Shown in pieces: positions 8,704-16,862 of a stretch of 64,000 nt of DNA (position 1 is the first letter of the stretch; the number at the start of each line of letters is the position of its first letter). The position numbers were made by a program, and so were the translations under genes. The stretch comes from Amycolatopsis azurea DSM 43854 (lineage in GTDB: Bacteria; Actinomycetota; Actinomycetes; Mycobacteriales; Pseudonocardiaceae). The stretch covers positions 62,001 through 126,000 of the forward strand of contig NZ_MUXN01000011.1 in the NCBI RefSeq assembly GCF_001995215.1, in the 5' to 3' direction. The notes under the pieces are model-generated. The model had not been told where the DNA came from. It worked only from the letters and a program-made list of their open reading frames with translations, and searched no databases.

Positions 8704-9746
8704 CCGGTCCTCCAATCCGACCACGCCTTGACGAGCGCCGTCCGGTTCGCCGCCCACCAGCGCACGTCACTGAGCACGCGCAGGTTTTCCTTTGCGTCGC
8801 CCCAGATGTCGAGCTCCCGCCCGATCGGGGTGTTCGGGCTCGGCGCGGCGGTGTTCGCCGGTCCGACGCCCGCGGCGGCCGCGAAGGCCGCCGCCTGCGC
8901 CGGTTCCGAGGCGAACCGGATCAGCCGTTTCGCTTCCTCAGCGCGCGGTGTTCCTTTGGGAACGACGAGCACGTCCCACGTCACCGGGACGGGGATGCCG
9001 GGCACCACCTTCCAGTTCGTCGCACCCGCTTTCAGCAGCGAGAACGCGCGGGCACTCACGATGAGCGCCATGTCCGCCTGTCCGCCCGCCATGCGTTGCT
9101 GCTGGTCGCCGTAGGTGCTGGTGATGGTGAGTTCCGGCCGGATCCGGTCGTACATCGACAGCGCGCGGCGAACGTCGAGCGGGTACAGCTCGTCCCGGGG
9201 GACGCCGTCGGCCAGCAGCGCCGCCTCGATCGTCCCGACGCTCGGGTCGCCGCCGTAGATGATCCGCCGCCCGGGAAACGCCCGGAGATCGAAGAAATCG
9301 GCCATTGTGGACGGTGGGCGGTCCCCGTAGGCCTTGGTGTCGTACATCAGCATCATGCCGAAGAAGGCGTCCGGCACGCCGCAGTCGGTCAGCGACCCTT
9401 TCGGGAAGCCGGCCGCCAGCGGTCCCATGTCGACGGGTTCGAGCAGGCTGCCGCAGACCGCGGCGGCCGCGGAGGCGTCGGTGTCCACGACGTCCCAGGT
9501 GACCTTGCCGGCCTCGACCATCGCCTTCAGCTTGGCGTTGCTCGACGGGCCGTCGATCGTGACCGTGGTCCCGGTCCGCTTCTCGTACGGGTCGAGCCAC
9601 GCCGAACGCTGCCCCGCCTGGTACGCGCCCTGGCCGTAGGAGACGAATACGAGCGAATTCGGGCCGCCTTCGGAGATGGCGCATCCGGTGACGAAGAGCG
9701 GAACGGTCAGTGCGGCGGACAACAGCGTCGGTATCCGGCGTCTCAT
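8700..9746 (-). CDS. polyamine-type ABC substrate-binding lipoprotein, PotD-like
   Basis: Extracytoplasmic solute receptor, 348 aa from ATG 9746. The N-terminal MRRR is followed by a hydrophobic stretch and a lipobox ending VTGC, so it should be a lipid-anchored protein. The mature part resembles type II binding proteins of the PotD/PotF class (YDTKAYGDRPPSTMADFFDL, WDVLVVPKGTPRAEEAKRLIRFASEP). The longer in-frame start would place the signal internally and is rejected. First transport gene after the aminotransferase, 11 nt downstream. Ligand likely a polyamine or related amine by context; not proved. Confidence 0.88.
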   Translation of the reverse strand: MRRRIPTLLSAALTVPLFVTGCAISEGGPNSLVFVSYGQGAYQAGQRSAWLDPYEKRTGTTVTIDGPSSNAKLKAMVEAGKVTWDVVDTDASAAAAVCGSLLEPVDMGPLAAGFPKGSLTDCGVPDAFFGMMLMYDTKAYGDRPPSTMADFFDLRAFPGRRIIYGGDPSVGTIEAALLADGVPRDELYPLDVRRALSMYDRIRPELTITSTYGDQQQRMAGGQADMALIVSARAFSLLKAGATNWKVVPGIPVPVTWDVLVVPKGTPRAEEAKRLIRFASEPAQAAAFAAAAGVGPANTAAPSPNTPIGRELDIWGDAKENLRVLSDVRWWAANRTALVKAWSDWRTG

Positions 9747-9757
9747 GGTTTCTCCGC

Positions 9758-11038
9758 TCAGCTCGCGGCGGCCGCGACGTGGCGGCACAGCACGTCGGCC
9801 AGGGTGTCGATCTGCTCCTCGGTGATGACCAGTGGCGGCGACAGCACGATGCTGGTGCCGGAGGCGCGGACCACGACGCCGTCCGCACGGCAGCCGGACT
9901 GCACCGACGCCGTCGGCACGCCGGTGAACTCGATGCCGAGCATCAGGCCGACACCGCGAACCTCACGCACGTGGGCCAGTGCGGTGAGCGGGTCGAGCCG
10001 TTCGCGCAGGCGGGCGCCGAGAACGCGGGCGCGCATCAGCAGGTTCTCCCGCTCGATGATGTCGATGTTCGCCAGCGCGACCGCCGCGCCGACGGGATGG
10101 CCGTTGTAGGTGAAACCGTGCAGGAACGTGGCCCCGTCGGCGAGGTCGAGCACCCGGCGGCCGATCAGCACCGCGCCCATCGGGACGTAGCCGCTGGTGA
10201 TGCCCTTCGCGGTGACGATCATGTCCGGCTCGATGCCGAAGTGGTGACTGCCGAACCAGTGACCCGTCCGGCCGAAGGCGGTCACGATCTCGTCGACGAT
10301 CAGCAGGATCCCGTTGCGGCGCAAGACTTCCTGCACGCGAGGCCAGTACCCGTCCGGCGGCGGCACCATCCCGCCGACGCCCAGCACCGGTTCGCCGATG
10401 AACGCGGCGATGCGGTGCGCGCCGATCTCGGCGATGCGCTGTTCCAGCTCCGCGACCAGGACGTCCGCCGCGTCCGGGCCGTACTCGATGGCGTGCGGCT
10501 TGCCGAGCCATTCCACGTCCGGCAGGAGCGGGCCGAACCCGGCGCGCAGGCCCTCGATCCCGGTCGCGGCGAGCGAAGCGCCGCCCATGCCGTGGTAGCC
10601 GCCGGTCCGGGCCAGCACCACCGTCCGTTCCGGGGAACCGGCGTGGTGGAAGGCGAGGCGGGCGAGCTTGATCGCGGTCTCGTTGCCCTCCGAACCGCCG
10701 TTGGTGAAGAACACGCGTTCCAGACCGGCGGGCGCGAGCGAGAGAAGCCGTTCGGCGAGGTGGATCGACGGAGCGTTCGAGTAGTCGCCGAAGGACGAGT
10801 AGAACTCCAGACGGCGGATCTGCTCGGCGGCGACGTCGGCGAGCTCGGCGCGGCCGTGACCGACCGGGCACTGCCACAGACCGCAGGTGCCGTCGATGTA
10901 CCGGCGTCCCTCGGCGTCCCACAGCAGCGCGCCTTCGCCGCGGTCGAGGATGAGCGGTTCGGCAGGGGCGCCGATCGTGGTGTGCGGATGGATGAGGGTG
11001 CGCCGGTCGAGGGCGGCGAGTTCGATGGTGCTGGTCAT
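9758..11038 (-). CDS. class III PLP-dependent aminotransferase
   Basis: Aminotransferase of 426 aa. PLP-binding Asp249 lies in LLIVDEIVTAFGRTG and the Schiff-base Lys278 in VTAKGITSGY; the GGSEGNETAIKLAR segment (113-127) binds the cofactor phosphate. The family covers putrescine-pyruvate, GABA and beta-alanine aminotransferases. Sitting between an aldehyde dehydrogenase and a polyamine-type importer, it most likely converts an imported diamine or omega-amino acid to the aldehyde used by the next enzyme. 26 nt downstream of the dehydrogenase gene. Exact substrate not determinable. Confidence 0.9.
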   Translation of the reverse strand: MTSTIELAALDRRTLIHPHTTIGAPAEPLILDRGEGALLWDAEGRRYIDGTCGLWQCPVGHGRAELADVAAEQIRRLEFYSSFGDYSNAPSIHLAERLLSLAPAGLERVFFTNGGSEGNETAIKLARLAFHHAGSPERTVVLARTGGYHGMGGASLAATGIEGLRAGFGPLLPDVEWLGKPHAIEYGPDAADVLVAELEQRIAEIGAHRIAAFIGEPVLGVGGMVPPPDGYWPRVQEVLRRNGILLIVDEIVTAFGRTGHWFGSHHFGIEPDMIVTAKGITSGYVPMGAVLIGRRVLDLADGATFLHGFTYNGHPVGAAVALANIDIIERENLLMRARVLGARLRERLDPLTALAHVREVRGVGLMLGIEFTGVPTASVQSGCRADGVVVRASGTSIVLSPPLVITEEQIDTLADVLCRHVAAAAS

Positions 11039-11064
11039 GGAAGTCCTTTCTTCGCCCGGGGTGC

Positions 11065-12510
11065 TCAGAACCGCAGCGCCACGGCCTTGGTCTCGGTGTA
11101 GGCCTCGATTCCTTCAGCGCCGCCTTCGCGTTCCTGGCCGGAGTTCTTCTGGCCGCCGAAAGGCAGTTCCGGGCGGACCGGGGCCGGGTCGTTGACGCCG
11201 ATCACGCCGAAGTCCAGCCGGTCGAGCGCCCGCCAGACGCGGCGCAGATCACTGCCGAACAGGTAGGCGGCGAGCCCGTAGTCGGTGGCGTTGGCGAGGT
11301 CGATCGCCTCGTCGTCGCCGGTGAACGTGGCGACGGCCAGCACCGGGCCGAACGTCTCCTCGTGGCTGACGAACATGTCCGCGGTGACGCCGGTCAGGAC
11401 CGTGGGCCGGTAGAAGTGACCGCGCAGCGCCGGATCGCCGGACTCCCAGCGGCTTCCGCCGATCAGGACCCGGGCGCCCTTGGCCACGGCGTCGGCGACC
11501 TGGCTCTCGACCTTCGCGAGCCCGGCTTCGTCGATCAAGGGGCCGACTGTGGTGCCCTCGGCGTCTCCACGTCCGACGCGCAGCGCGGCCGTCTTCTTCT
11601 CGATCAGCGCGAGCAGGTCGTCCCGCACGCTCTCGTGGACGTAAAGCCGGTTCACCGCCGTGCAGCTTTGGCCGGCGTTGAAGAACTTCGCGGTGACGAC
11701 GCCGGCGGCGGCCGCTTCGAGATCGGCGTCGGCGAAGACGATCGCGGGGGAGTGCCCGCCCATTTCGAGCGACGTGCGGCGAAGCGTGTCACCGGTCCGC
11801 CGCAGCAGGCCGAGGCCGACTTCGGTCGATCCGGTGAAGCTGACCTTGCGCAGCCTTCGGTCGGCCAGCAGGGCTTCCACGAGCTCCGCGGGCCGGGTCG
11901 TCGTCAGGGATTGGAGGACGCCCGCGGGGAGGCCGGTCGCCTGCACGATGCCGAGCAGCGCGGTGGCGATGAGCGGGGTCTGCTCGGCCGGTTTGGCGAT
12001 GACCGGGCAGCCGGCGGCCAGGGCGAGCCCGACCTTGCGCAGCAGCATGCTCGCCGGGAAGTTCCACGGCGTGATCGCGAGGACCGGCCCTACCGGTGAG
12101 CGCAGCACCAGACCGGGGCCCGCCGCGGAGGCGGGAGTGACCCGGCCGTAGGCGCGCCGCCCCTCTTCCGCGGCCCACTCCAGCATCCGGGCGCCGCCCG
12201 CCAGTTCGCCCGCGGCCTCCGCGAGCGGTTTGCCGTTCTCCCGGCTCAGCAACGACGCGAGTTCGTCCCGGCGCGCGCGGATTTCCGCCGCCGCGGCGCG
12301 AAGATGACCGCTGCGGGTTTCCGGGTCGGTGTCCGCCCAGGCGCGGGCGACGGCGGCCGCGGCATCGAGCGCGGCGAGCGCGTCGGCGGGTTCCGCGTCG
12401 GCCGCCTGGCCGAGGACGTCGAGGCTCGCCGGGTCCACGACGTCGAACGTCGCCGGGGCGGAACGCCAGTGACCGTCGATCAGCAAGGTCGCGGCAGCGG
12501 TGTCGGGCAT
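11065..12510 (-). CDS. NAD(P)-dependent aldehyde dehydrogenase (succinate-semialdehyde/aminobutyraldehyde type)
   Basis: Aldehyde dehydrogenase of 481 aa and first gene of the polyamine-type operon. General base Glu249 is in SLEMGGHSP and catalytic Cys283 in NAGQSCTAVNR; cofactor-binding motifs ITPWNFP (146-152) and FTGSTEVG (225-232) are present. Length and motifs fit the GabD-like group that oxidises semialdehydes formed by transamination of GABA or putrescine. The promoter lies upstream with a perfect 11-bp palindrome over its -35 box (see 12549-12575). Substrate assignment rests on operon context. Confidence 0.88.
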   Translation of the reverse strand: MPDTAAATLLIDGHWRSAPATFDVVDPASLDVLGQAADAEPADALAALDAAAAVARAWADTDPETRSGHLRAAAAEIRARRDELASLLSRENGKPLAEAAGELAGGARMLEWAAEEGRRAYGRVTPASAAGPGLVLRSPVGPVLAITPWNFPASMLLRKVGLALAAGCPVIAKPAEQTPLIATALLGIVQATGLPAGVLQSLTTTRPAELVEALLADRRLRKVSFTGSTEVGLGLLRRTGDTLRRTSLEMGGHSPAIVFADADLEAAAAGVVTAKFFNAGQSCTAVNRLYVHESVRDDLLALIEKKTAALRVGRGDAEGTTVGPLIDEAGLAKVESQVADAVAKGARVLIGGSRWESGDPALRGHFYRPTVLTGVTADMFVSHEETFGPVLAVATFTGDDEAIDLANATDYGLAAYLFGSDLRRVWRALDRLDFGVIGVNDPAPVRPELPFGGQKNSGQEREGGAEGIEAYTETKAVALRF

Positions 12511-12548
12511 CGGAAGACCTTTCGCTCGGGATGCGCCGAGTCTGACCC

Positions 12549-12575
12549 TTGGGTGTTGATTAAGTCAACACCCAA
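12549..12575. promoter_or_regulatory. MarR-type operator over the polyamine-operon promoter
   Basis: Perfect inverted repeat TTGGGTGTTGA - 5 nt - TCAACACCCAA. Read on the minus strand, TTGACT inside the palindrome is a good -35 hexamer, and 17 nt further is TCAGAC, a weak -10. The centre is about 50 nt upstream of the ATG at 12510. The same TGTTGA-N5-TCAACA core occurs next to marR at 19743-19770 and 20275-20303, so repression by that MarR protein is predicted. Confidence 0.75.
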
Positions 12576-12633
12576 TTCGGTTTCGCGAGTCCCGAAAGGA
12601 CAGTGTGGAACTGTTGCCTGGTAACGAAAAACA

Positions 12634-12682
12634 GCACCGAGACCCGATGGCACGCGTGACGCGTGTCATCGGGCCGCGGTGC
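12634..12682. terminator. hairpin downstream of tetR
   Basis: Nested inverted repeat: outer arms GCACCG/CGGTGC and inner arms CCCGATGGCACGCG/CGCGTGTCATCGGG (one mismatch) with a 3-nt loop. It begins 6 nt after the tetR stop codon on the minus strand. No U-tract follows, as is common for GC-rich actinobacterial terminators. It would insulate tetR from the operon at 12510. Confidence 0.7.
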
Positions 12683-12687
12683 CGCCT

Positions 12688-13230
12688 TCAGCTGTGTTTC
12701 GCCAAGATGGCGTGCAGGGCTTCGAGTGCCGGGCCGGGGTCCACGTCCGGATCCGCCACCTGATGCAGGAACATCCCGTCGAGGGCGTAGAAGACGAGTT
12801 GCGCGAACCCGTCGTCCGCGCCCAGTTCCTTGCCGACGGCGTCGAGGTATCCGCGGTAGAGCCGCCGGACCACCGGGCGCAACTCCGGGCGTCGCGCGGA
12901 CTCCACAACCAGCTGGTACTGGAAGACCTGGATCTCGGCGCTGTCCTGGTATCGCTTCCGGACTTCCTCGCCGTCGGCGAACATCCCGGTGCGGGCGCCG
13001 ATCAAACCGTTCTCGGCGCTCTCTTCGAGCACCCAGTCCAAAGAGGACTGAAGGAGATCGTCGATCGACGAGAAGTGGTGCTGTACCGCACCCGTGGTGC
13101 AGTCGGCCGCTCTGGCGACCGCGCGATAGGTGAGGCCGCGAAGCCCTTCCCGCGCCACGACTTCGACCGCCGCGCGCTGGAGCGCCCGCTTCATCGGCGA
13201 GGGGTCGCTCGGTTTGTCGGACCGGCTCAT
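12688..13230 (-). CDS. TetR-family transcriptional regulator
   Basis: Repressor of 180 aa. The N-terminal helix-turn-helix spans about residues 15-60 (VVAREGLRGLTYRAVARAADCTTGAVQHHF compressed into the usual TetR pattern), and the rest is a helical ligand and dimer domain. Its own promoter region holds a palindrome with 8-bp arms (13257-13274), suggesting autoregulation. It is in line with the polyamine operon but separated by a hairpin and by a different operator type, so control of that operon is uncertain. Ligand unknown. Confidence 0.88.
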   Translation of the reverse strand: MSRSDKPSDPSPMKRALQRAAVEVVAREGLRGLTYRAVARAADCTTGAVQHHFSSIDDLLQSSLDWVLEESAENGLIGARTGMFADGEEVRKRYQDSAEIQVFQYQLVVESARRPELRPVVRRLYRGYLDAVGKELGADDGFAQLVFYALDGMFLHQVADPDVDPGPALEALHAILAKHS

Positions 13231-13256
13231 CCGGAACCTCCTTGTGCGAGGAGGCT

Positions 13257-13274
13257 ACATTACAGATGTAATGT
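13257..13274. promoter_or_regulatory. probable TetR autoregulatory operator
   Basis: ACATTACA - GA - TGTAATGT, 8-bp perfect arms with a 2-nt centre, 27 nt upstream of the tetR ATG. AT-rich palindromes of this size directly before a tetR gene are the usual autoregulatory sites. No second copy was noticed elsewhere in the window. Confidence 0.65.
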
Positions 13275-13294
13275 CCCGCTAGTGTCTTGGTGCC

Positions 13295-13351
13295 AGTCCG
13301 TGAAGGCCCCCTTGAGGGACCCAGGGTCCCTCAAGGAGTCCTTCACGGACT
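13295..13351. repeat. family A palindrome (part of A-C-B cassette, copy 1)
   Basis: A 57-bp near-perfect palindrome from AGTCCGTGAAGG to CCTTCACGGACT, with GGGACCC at the centre. Other copies: 28436-28492, 60836-60891, and variants with another centre at 39427-39512 and 60322-60377. Here it is followed by a 45-bp spacer and then families C and B, giving a unit of about 230 bp. Confidence 0.9.
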
Positions 13352-13395
13352 TTGTGATCGCCACATTCGCCTCAGGTGCATCAGTAGTCACAGCG

Positions 13396-13527
13396 GTGCC
13401 GCGTGAAGGCCCCCTTCACGCGGCTCAGCCGAGGAAACTCGACCTTCACGCCCTGCCGAGGTAGCTGAAGTACATGAAGGCCCCCTTCCTTGCGATAGGC
13501 GCAAGGAAGGGGGCCTTCATGTACTTC
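13396..13527. repeat. families C and B palindromes (A-C-B cassette, copy 1)
   Basis: Family C at 13396-13465 contains GCGTGAAGG, CGGCTCAGCCGAGGAAACTC and CCTTCACGC. Family B at 13467-13527 is a perfect stem from GAAGTACATGAAGG to CCTTCATGTACTTC with 28-bp arms and a 5-6 nt loop. B ends 20 nt past the stop of the nitronate monooxygenase gene and would form a strong terminator hairpin. Confidence 0.88.
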
Positions 13528-13546
13528 AAGAGAGAAAACGCGACCC

Positions 13547-14500
13547 CTAGGGCCGCAGCCGCGCGACCGCGGCCTCGTACTCCTCGACGATCCGCCGCAC
13601 GATGTCGGCCGCGGGCAGGACGTCGGTCACCAGCCCGGCCGACTGACCCGCTTCGACCTTCCCGTTCTTCAGGTCGCCGTCGAGCGCGGCGTCCCTGAGC
13701 GAGGATGCCGTGAACGTTTCGCGTCGCCGTTCGAGGTCGGCCGCCGAGTTCTCGAGTTCGGTCATCCGGTCGGTGAAGTCGTTGGCCAGCGCGCGGATCA
13801 GGCCGAGATCCCGGCCGACCGTGCGCGTCGAATCGACGTCGGCGGCGACCACGGCGGCCTTGTAGTCCGGGTGGACGGTGGCTTCGGTGCTGGCGAGGAA
13901 CCGGGTGCCGAACTGGGCGGCGCCCGCGCCGAGCGCGAGCATCGCGGCGAGACCGGCGCCGTCGGCGAGGCCTCCGGACGCCACGATCGGGGTGTCCGGC
14001 ACCGCGGTGGCGACGGCGCGGGTGAGGATCAGCGTCGTCACCAGACCGGGCGGCGGATGCCCGCCTGCCTCGGCGCCGACCACGACGAGCCCGTCGACAC
14101 CGGCGTCGACGGCCTTCTTCGCGTGCTCGGTCCCGGCGACCACGTGCAGGCAGGTCGTCCCGACGTCGTGGAAGCGGGCTAGATAGCGCCGCGGGCCGCC
14201 CTGCGACGCGATCAGGACCGGCGGCCGGCGCTCGATCAGCAGGTCGATCACCTCGTCGGCGCCCGCCCGGTACAGCGGCAGGTTCACCGCCCAGGGTGAC
14301 TCGGTGCCGTCGGCCATCTCGTCGAGGGTGCGCGCCAGATCCGGCAGCCGCATCGGCCCGGCGGCGACGACGCCGAGCCCGCCCGCGTTGCTCACCGCGA
14401 GCGGCAGGGCCGAACACGACGAGGCCCACGACATCCCCGCCTGCACGATCGGCAGCTCGATGTCCAGCAGCGTGGTGACCGGGGTCGGGATCCGCCTCAT
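13547..14500 (-). CDS. nitronate monooxygenase (2-nitropropane dioxygenase) family flavoprotein
   Basis: FMN-dependent TIM-barrel protein of 317 aa. The N-terminal PIVQAGMSW and the EAGGHPPPG segment match the flavin- and substrate-binding parts of the nitronate monooxygenase family; the GG(L)ADGAGLAAMLALGA stretch binds FMN phosphate. Several members act on other substrates such as enones or CoA-linked acids. It ends the acyl-CoA operon, and its start overlaps the ligase stop (ATGA). Role in the pathway is unknown; removal of a toxic nitro compound or an accessory oxidation are possibilities. Confidence 0.85.
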   Translation of the reverse strand: MRRIPTPVTTLLDIELPIVQAGMSWASSCSALPLAVSNAGGLGVVAAGPMRLPDLARTLDEMADGTESPWAVNLPLYRAGADEVIDLLIERRPPVLIASQGGPRRYLARFHDVGTTCLHVVAGTEHAKKAVDAGVDGLVVVGAEAGGHPPPGLVTTLILTRAVATAVPDTPIVASGGLADGAGLAAMLALGAGAAQFGTRFLASTEATVHPDYKAAVVAADVDSTRTVGRDLGLIRALANDFTDRMTELENSAADLERRRETFTASSLRDAALDGDLKNGKVEAGQSAGLVTDVLPAADIVRRIVEEYEAAVARLRP

Positions 14501-16098
14501 CGGACGGACCCGAGCAGGGCGCGGGCGTGCTCCGCGAGCTGGTTCTTCCGTACCTTCGAACTCGCGGTCATGCCGATGCCTTCGAAGCCGTCGACGATCC
14601 GGAGATGGTGCGGCACCTTGAAACCCGCCATGTTGTCCTTCGCCCAGCGCAGGAGTTCGGCTTCGGTGACCGCGCCGGGTTCACGCAGCACGACGAACGC
14701 GAACGGGACCTCCACCAGCCGCTCGTGCGGCACCCCGACCACGGCGGCCTGCCGCACCGCGGCATGGCTGTGCAGGACGTCCTCGACGTCGGCGGGCGCG
14801 ACGTTCTCGCCGCCGACGCGGATGATGTCCTTGGTACGCCCGATGAAATGGAGCCTGCCGGAGTCGTCGAGCAGGCCGATGTCCCCTGTGGACAGCCAGC
14901 CGCCGTCGTCGATCGCGGCGGCGGTCTGCGCGGGGTCGTCGAGGTAGCCCAGCATGACGTTCCAGCCGCGGACGAGGATCGCGCCCGGCGTGCCCGGCGC
15001 GCAGTCATGATCCCCGTCCAGCGCGCGGATGCGGACCTCCACCCCGGGTTCGACGGCCATCGCGCCGGAGGCCCGGAGCTCTTCGGGTTCCCACCAACAG
15101 GACTGCGCGACGTTCGGCGACGCTTCGGAAAGACCGTATCCCGCGACGCATTCGCGGGCGCCGAGTTCGTCTATCACCCGCCGGATCACCGTCGGCGACG
15201 CCGCGACCCAGGCGCCGCGCAGGTGGAGTTCCCGCGCCGCGCGGTCGGGATGGTTCAGCATCATCATCGCGATGGTGTCGTTGCCCGAAAAATGGGTGCA
15301 ACGCTCTTCTTCCAGGAGGCGCAAGGCTTCCGCCGCCTCGAATTTGGCCATGGCCACCAAGGTGATGGCGTGCTGAAGGCTGGCCAGCACCGACAGGGTG
15401 CTCCCGGCGACGTGAAAGAACGGGCGGGCGCTGAGGAACCGGTCGGCGGGCCGGAACCCGAGCCGGGCGCCGGAGAAGTACGCGTCGGCGCACATGCTCC
15501 GATGCGTGAGGAGCACGCCTTTCGGCCGGGCCGTCGTGCCCGACGTGTACTGCACGAGCAGGACGTCGTCCGGTTCCGCGGTGGCGGGGACGTCGTCACC
15601 GGCGGCGGCGAGGAAGGCGGCCCAGGACGTCACCCCGTCCGGCACCTCGGCGCCCAGCACCACCACGGAGGTCAGCTCGGGCAACGCGGCACAGCGTCCG
15701 TCGGCACCGAGACCCAGCTCGCGCAGCATCGCGATGAAGTCGACACGCAGCACGCGGTCCGCGATGAAGAGCGTGGAAACCTTCGCCTTGGCGAGCATGT
15801 ACCGCACTTCGGCGGCGGTGCACCGGGTATTGACGGGCACGGTGACCGCGCCGAGCGACCCGATCGCGACGAACAGCGCCACCCAGTCGGGGCCGTTGCC
15901 GAGGCAGACGCCGACGCGGTCGCCCCGCCCGACGCCGTGTGCGGCGAGCGCGGCCCTGATCCGCGTGACGTTCCCGGCGAGTTCGCCGTAGGTGACGCGG
16001 GACTCGGCGGTGACGACGGCCTCGACGTCGGGCGCGGTCAGCGCGGCGCGCTCCAGCGCCTCGTGCGCGGTGAGCGGGCAGACGGTGCGCAGGTCCAT
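14497..16098 (-). CDS. acyl-CoA synthetase / AMP-dependent ligase
   Basis: Activates a carboxylic acid to its CoA thioester using ATP. The 533-aa protein has the P-loop-like YTSGTTARPKGV (about residue 185), GYGLSEASP, STGDIG (A8 region near residue 405) and the C-terminal GMTASSKVRKNQL segment with the conserved catalytic Lys region. ATG 16098 is chosen over GTG 16101 because GGAGG is 7 nt upstream. Probably the entry step for the acid catabolised by this operon; substrate not predictable. Couples to the hydratase upstream (1-nt overlap) and the flavoprotein downstream (4-nt overlap). Confidence 0.9.
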   Translation of the reverse strand: MDLRTVCPLTAHEALERAALTAPDVEAVVTAESRVTYGELAGNVTRIRAALAAHGVGRGDRVGVCLGNGPDWVALFVAIGSLGAVTVPVNTRCTAAEVRYMLAKAKVSTLFIADRVLRVDFIAMLRELGLGADGRCAALPELTSVVVLGAEVPDGVTSWAAFLAAAGDDVPATAEPDDVLLVQYTSGTTARPKGVLLTHRSMCADAYFSGARLGFRPADRFLSARPFFHVAGSTLSVLASLQHAITLVAMAKFEAAEALRLLEEERCTHFSGNDTIAMMMLNHPDRAARELHLRGAWVAASPTVIRRVIDELGARECVAGYGLSEASPNVAQSCWWEPEELRASGAMAVEPGVEVRIRALDGDHDCAPGTPGAILVRGWNVMLGYLDDPAQTAAAIDDGGWLSTGDIGLLDDSGRLHFIGRTKDIIRVGGENVAPADVEDVLHSHAAVRQAAVVGVPHERLVEVPFAFVVLREPGAVTEAELLRWAKDNMAGFKVPHHLRIVDGFEGIGMTASSKVRKNQLAEHARALLGSVR

Positions 16099-16862
16099 CA
16101 CTCTGCCTCCTCGGGAGTCGCGGCGGCCCGGAAGCGGTCGACGCCTTCACGCCAGTCGCTCGTGCCCAGATTCTGCTCGATCGCGGCCATTTCGATGCGG
16201 ATGCCGCGGTCGAGGTCGGTTTCGGCGCCGAGATCCACCGCGCGTTTGGTCAGCGCGATGGCCCCGGGTGGCGCCTTGGCGATGTCCTGGGCGGTCGCTT
16301 CCCCGACGTCCGTCAGCTCCGCCTGGGGGACGACGCGGACGACCAGCCCGAGATCGCGGGCTTTCTCGGCGCCGACGGGGCGATTGGTGAACAGCAGTTC
16401 CTTGGCGCGGCGCGGACCGATCGCCCTCGGCAGCCGCTGGGTGGCACCGATCGTGCCCCAGTGCGGCTCGGGGAAGCGGAACGTGGTGCCCTCGGCCGCG
16501 ATCGCGAAATCGGCGGCGAGGGTGATCTCGCCGCCCGAGCCGACGACGGCGCCGTGCACCAGCGCGACCACCGGGCGACGGCAGGCCGCGATCGCGGCGT
16601 AGGCGGCGAACGAGGCCGCGCGACGACGACGTACCCACGACGCGTCCTTGCCGGTCCGCTCCTTGAGGTCGGCGCCGGCGCAGAAGACCGGCCCCTGCCC
16701 GGAAAGCAGGACGACACGGACCGCTTCATCGGCGTCGATCTCGTCGAACGCCTCGCGCAGCTGAAGACACAGGGGCAGGTCCACGGCGTTTCGCGCGTCG
16801 GGGCGAGCCAGCTGCACCCTCGCGATCCCGGCGGTGATGTCGAGCCGGATCCGCTCGTCCAC
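16098..16862 (-). CDS. enoyl-CoA hydratase/isomerase (second copy in operon)
   Basis: Crotonase-fold protein of 254 aa. The oxyanion-hole segments FCAGADLKERTG (about 63-74) and HGAVVGSGGEITLAADFAIA (about 103-122) are clear, and a Glu in FPEPHWG is at the usual catalytic region. It follows the CoA-transferase gene by 0 nt and overlaps the ligase gene. With a second family member at 18047-18772, the operon may hydrate two different enoyl-CoA intermediates, or one copy may be an isomerase. Confidence 0.88.
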   Translation of the reverse strand: MDERIRLDITAGIARVQLARPDARNAVDLPLCLQLREAFDEIDADEAVRVVLLSGQGPVFCAGADLKERTGKDASWVRRRRAASFAAYAAIAACRRPVVALVHGAVVGSGGEITLAADFAIAAEGTTFRFPEPHWGTIGATQRLPRAIGPRRAKELLFTNRPVGAEKARDLGLVVRVVPQAELTDVGEATAQDIAKAPPGAIALTKRAVDLGAETDLDRGIRIEMAAIEQNLGTSDWREGVDRFRAAATPEEAE

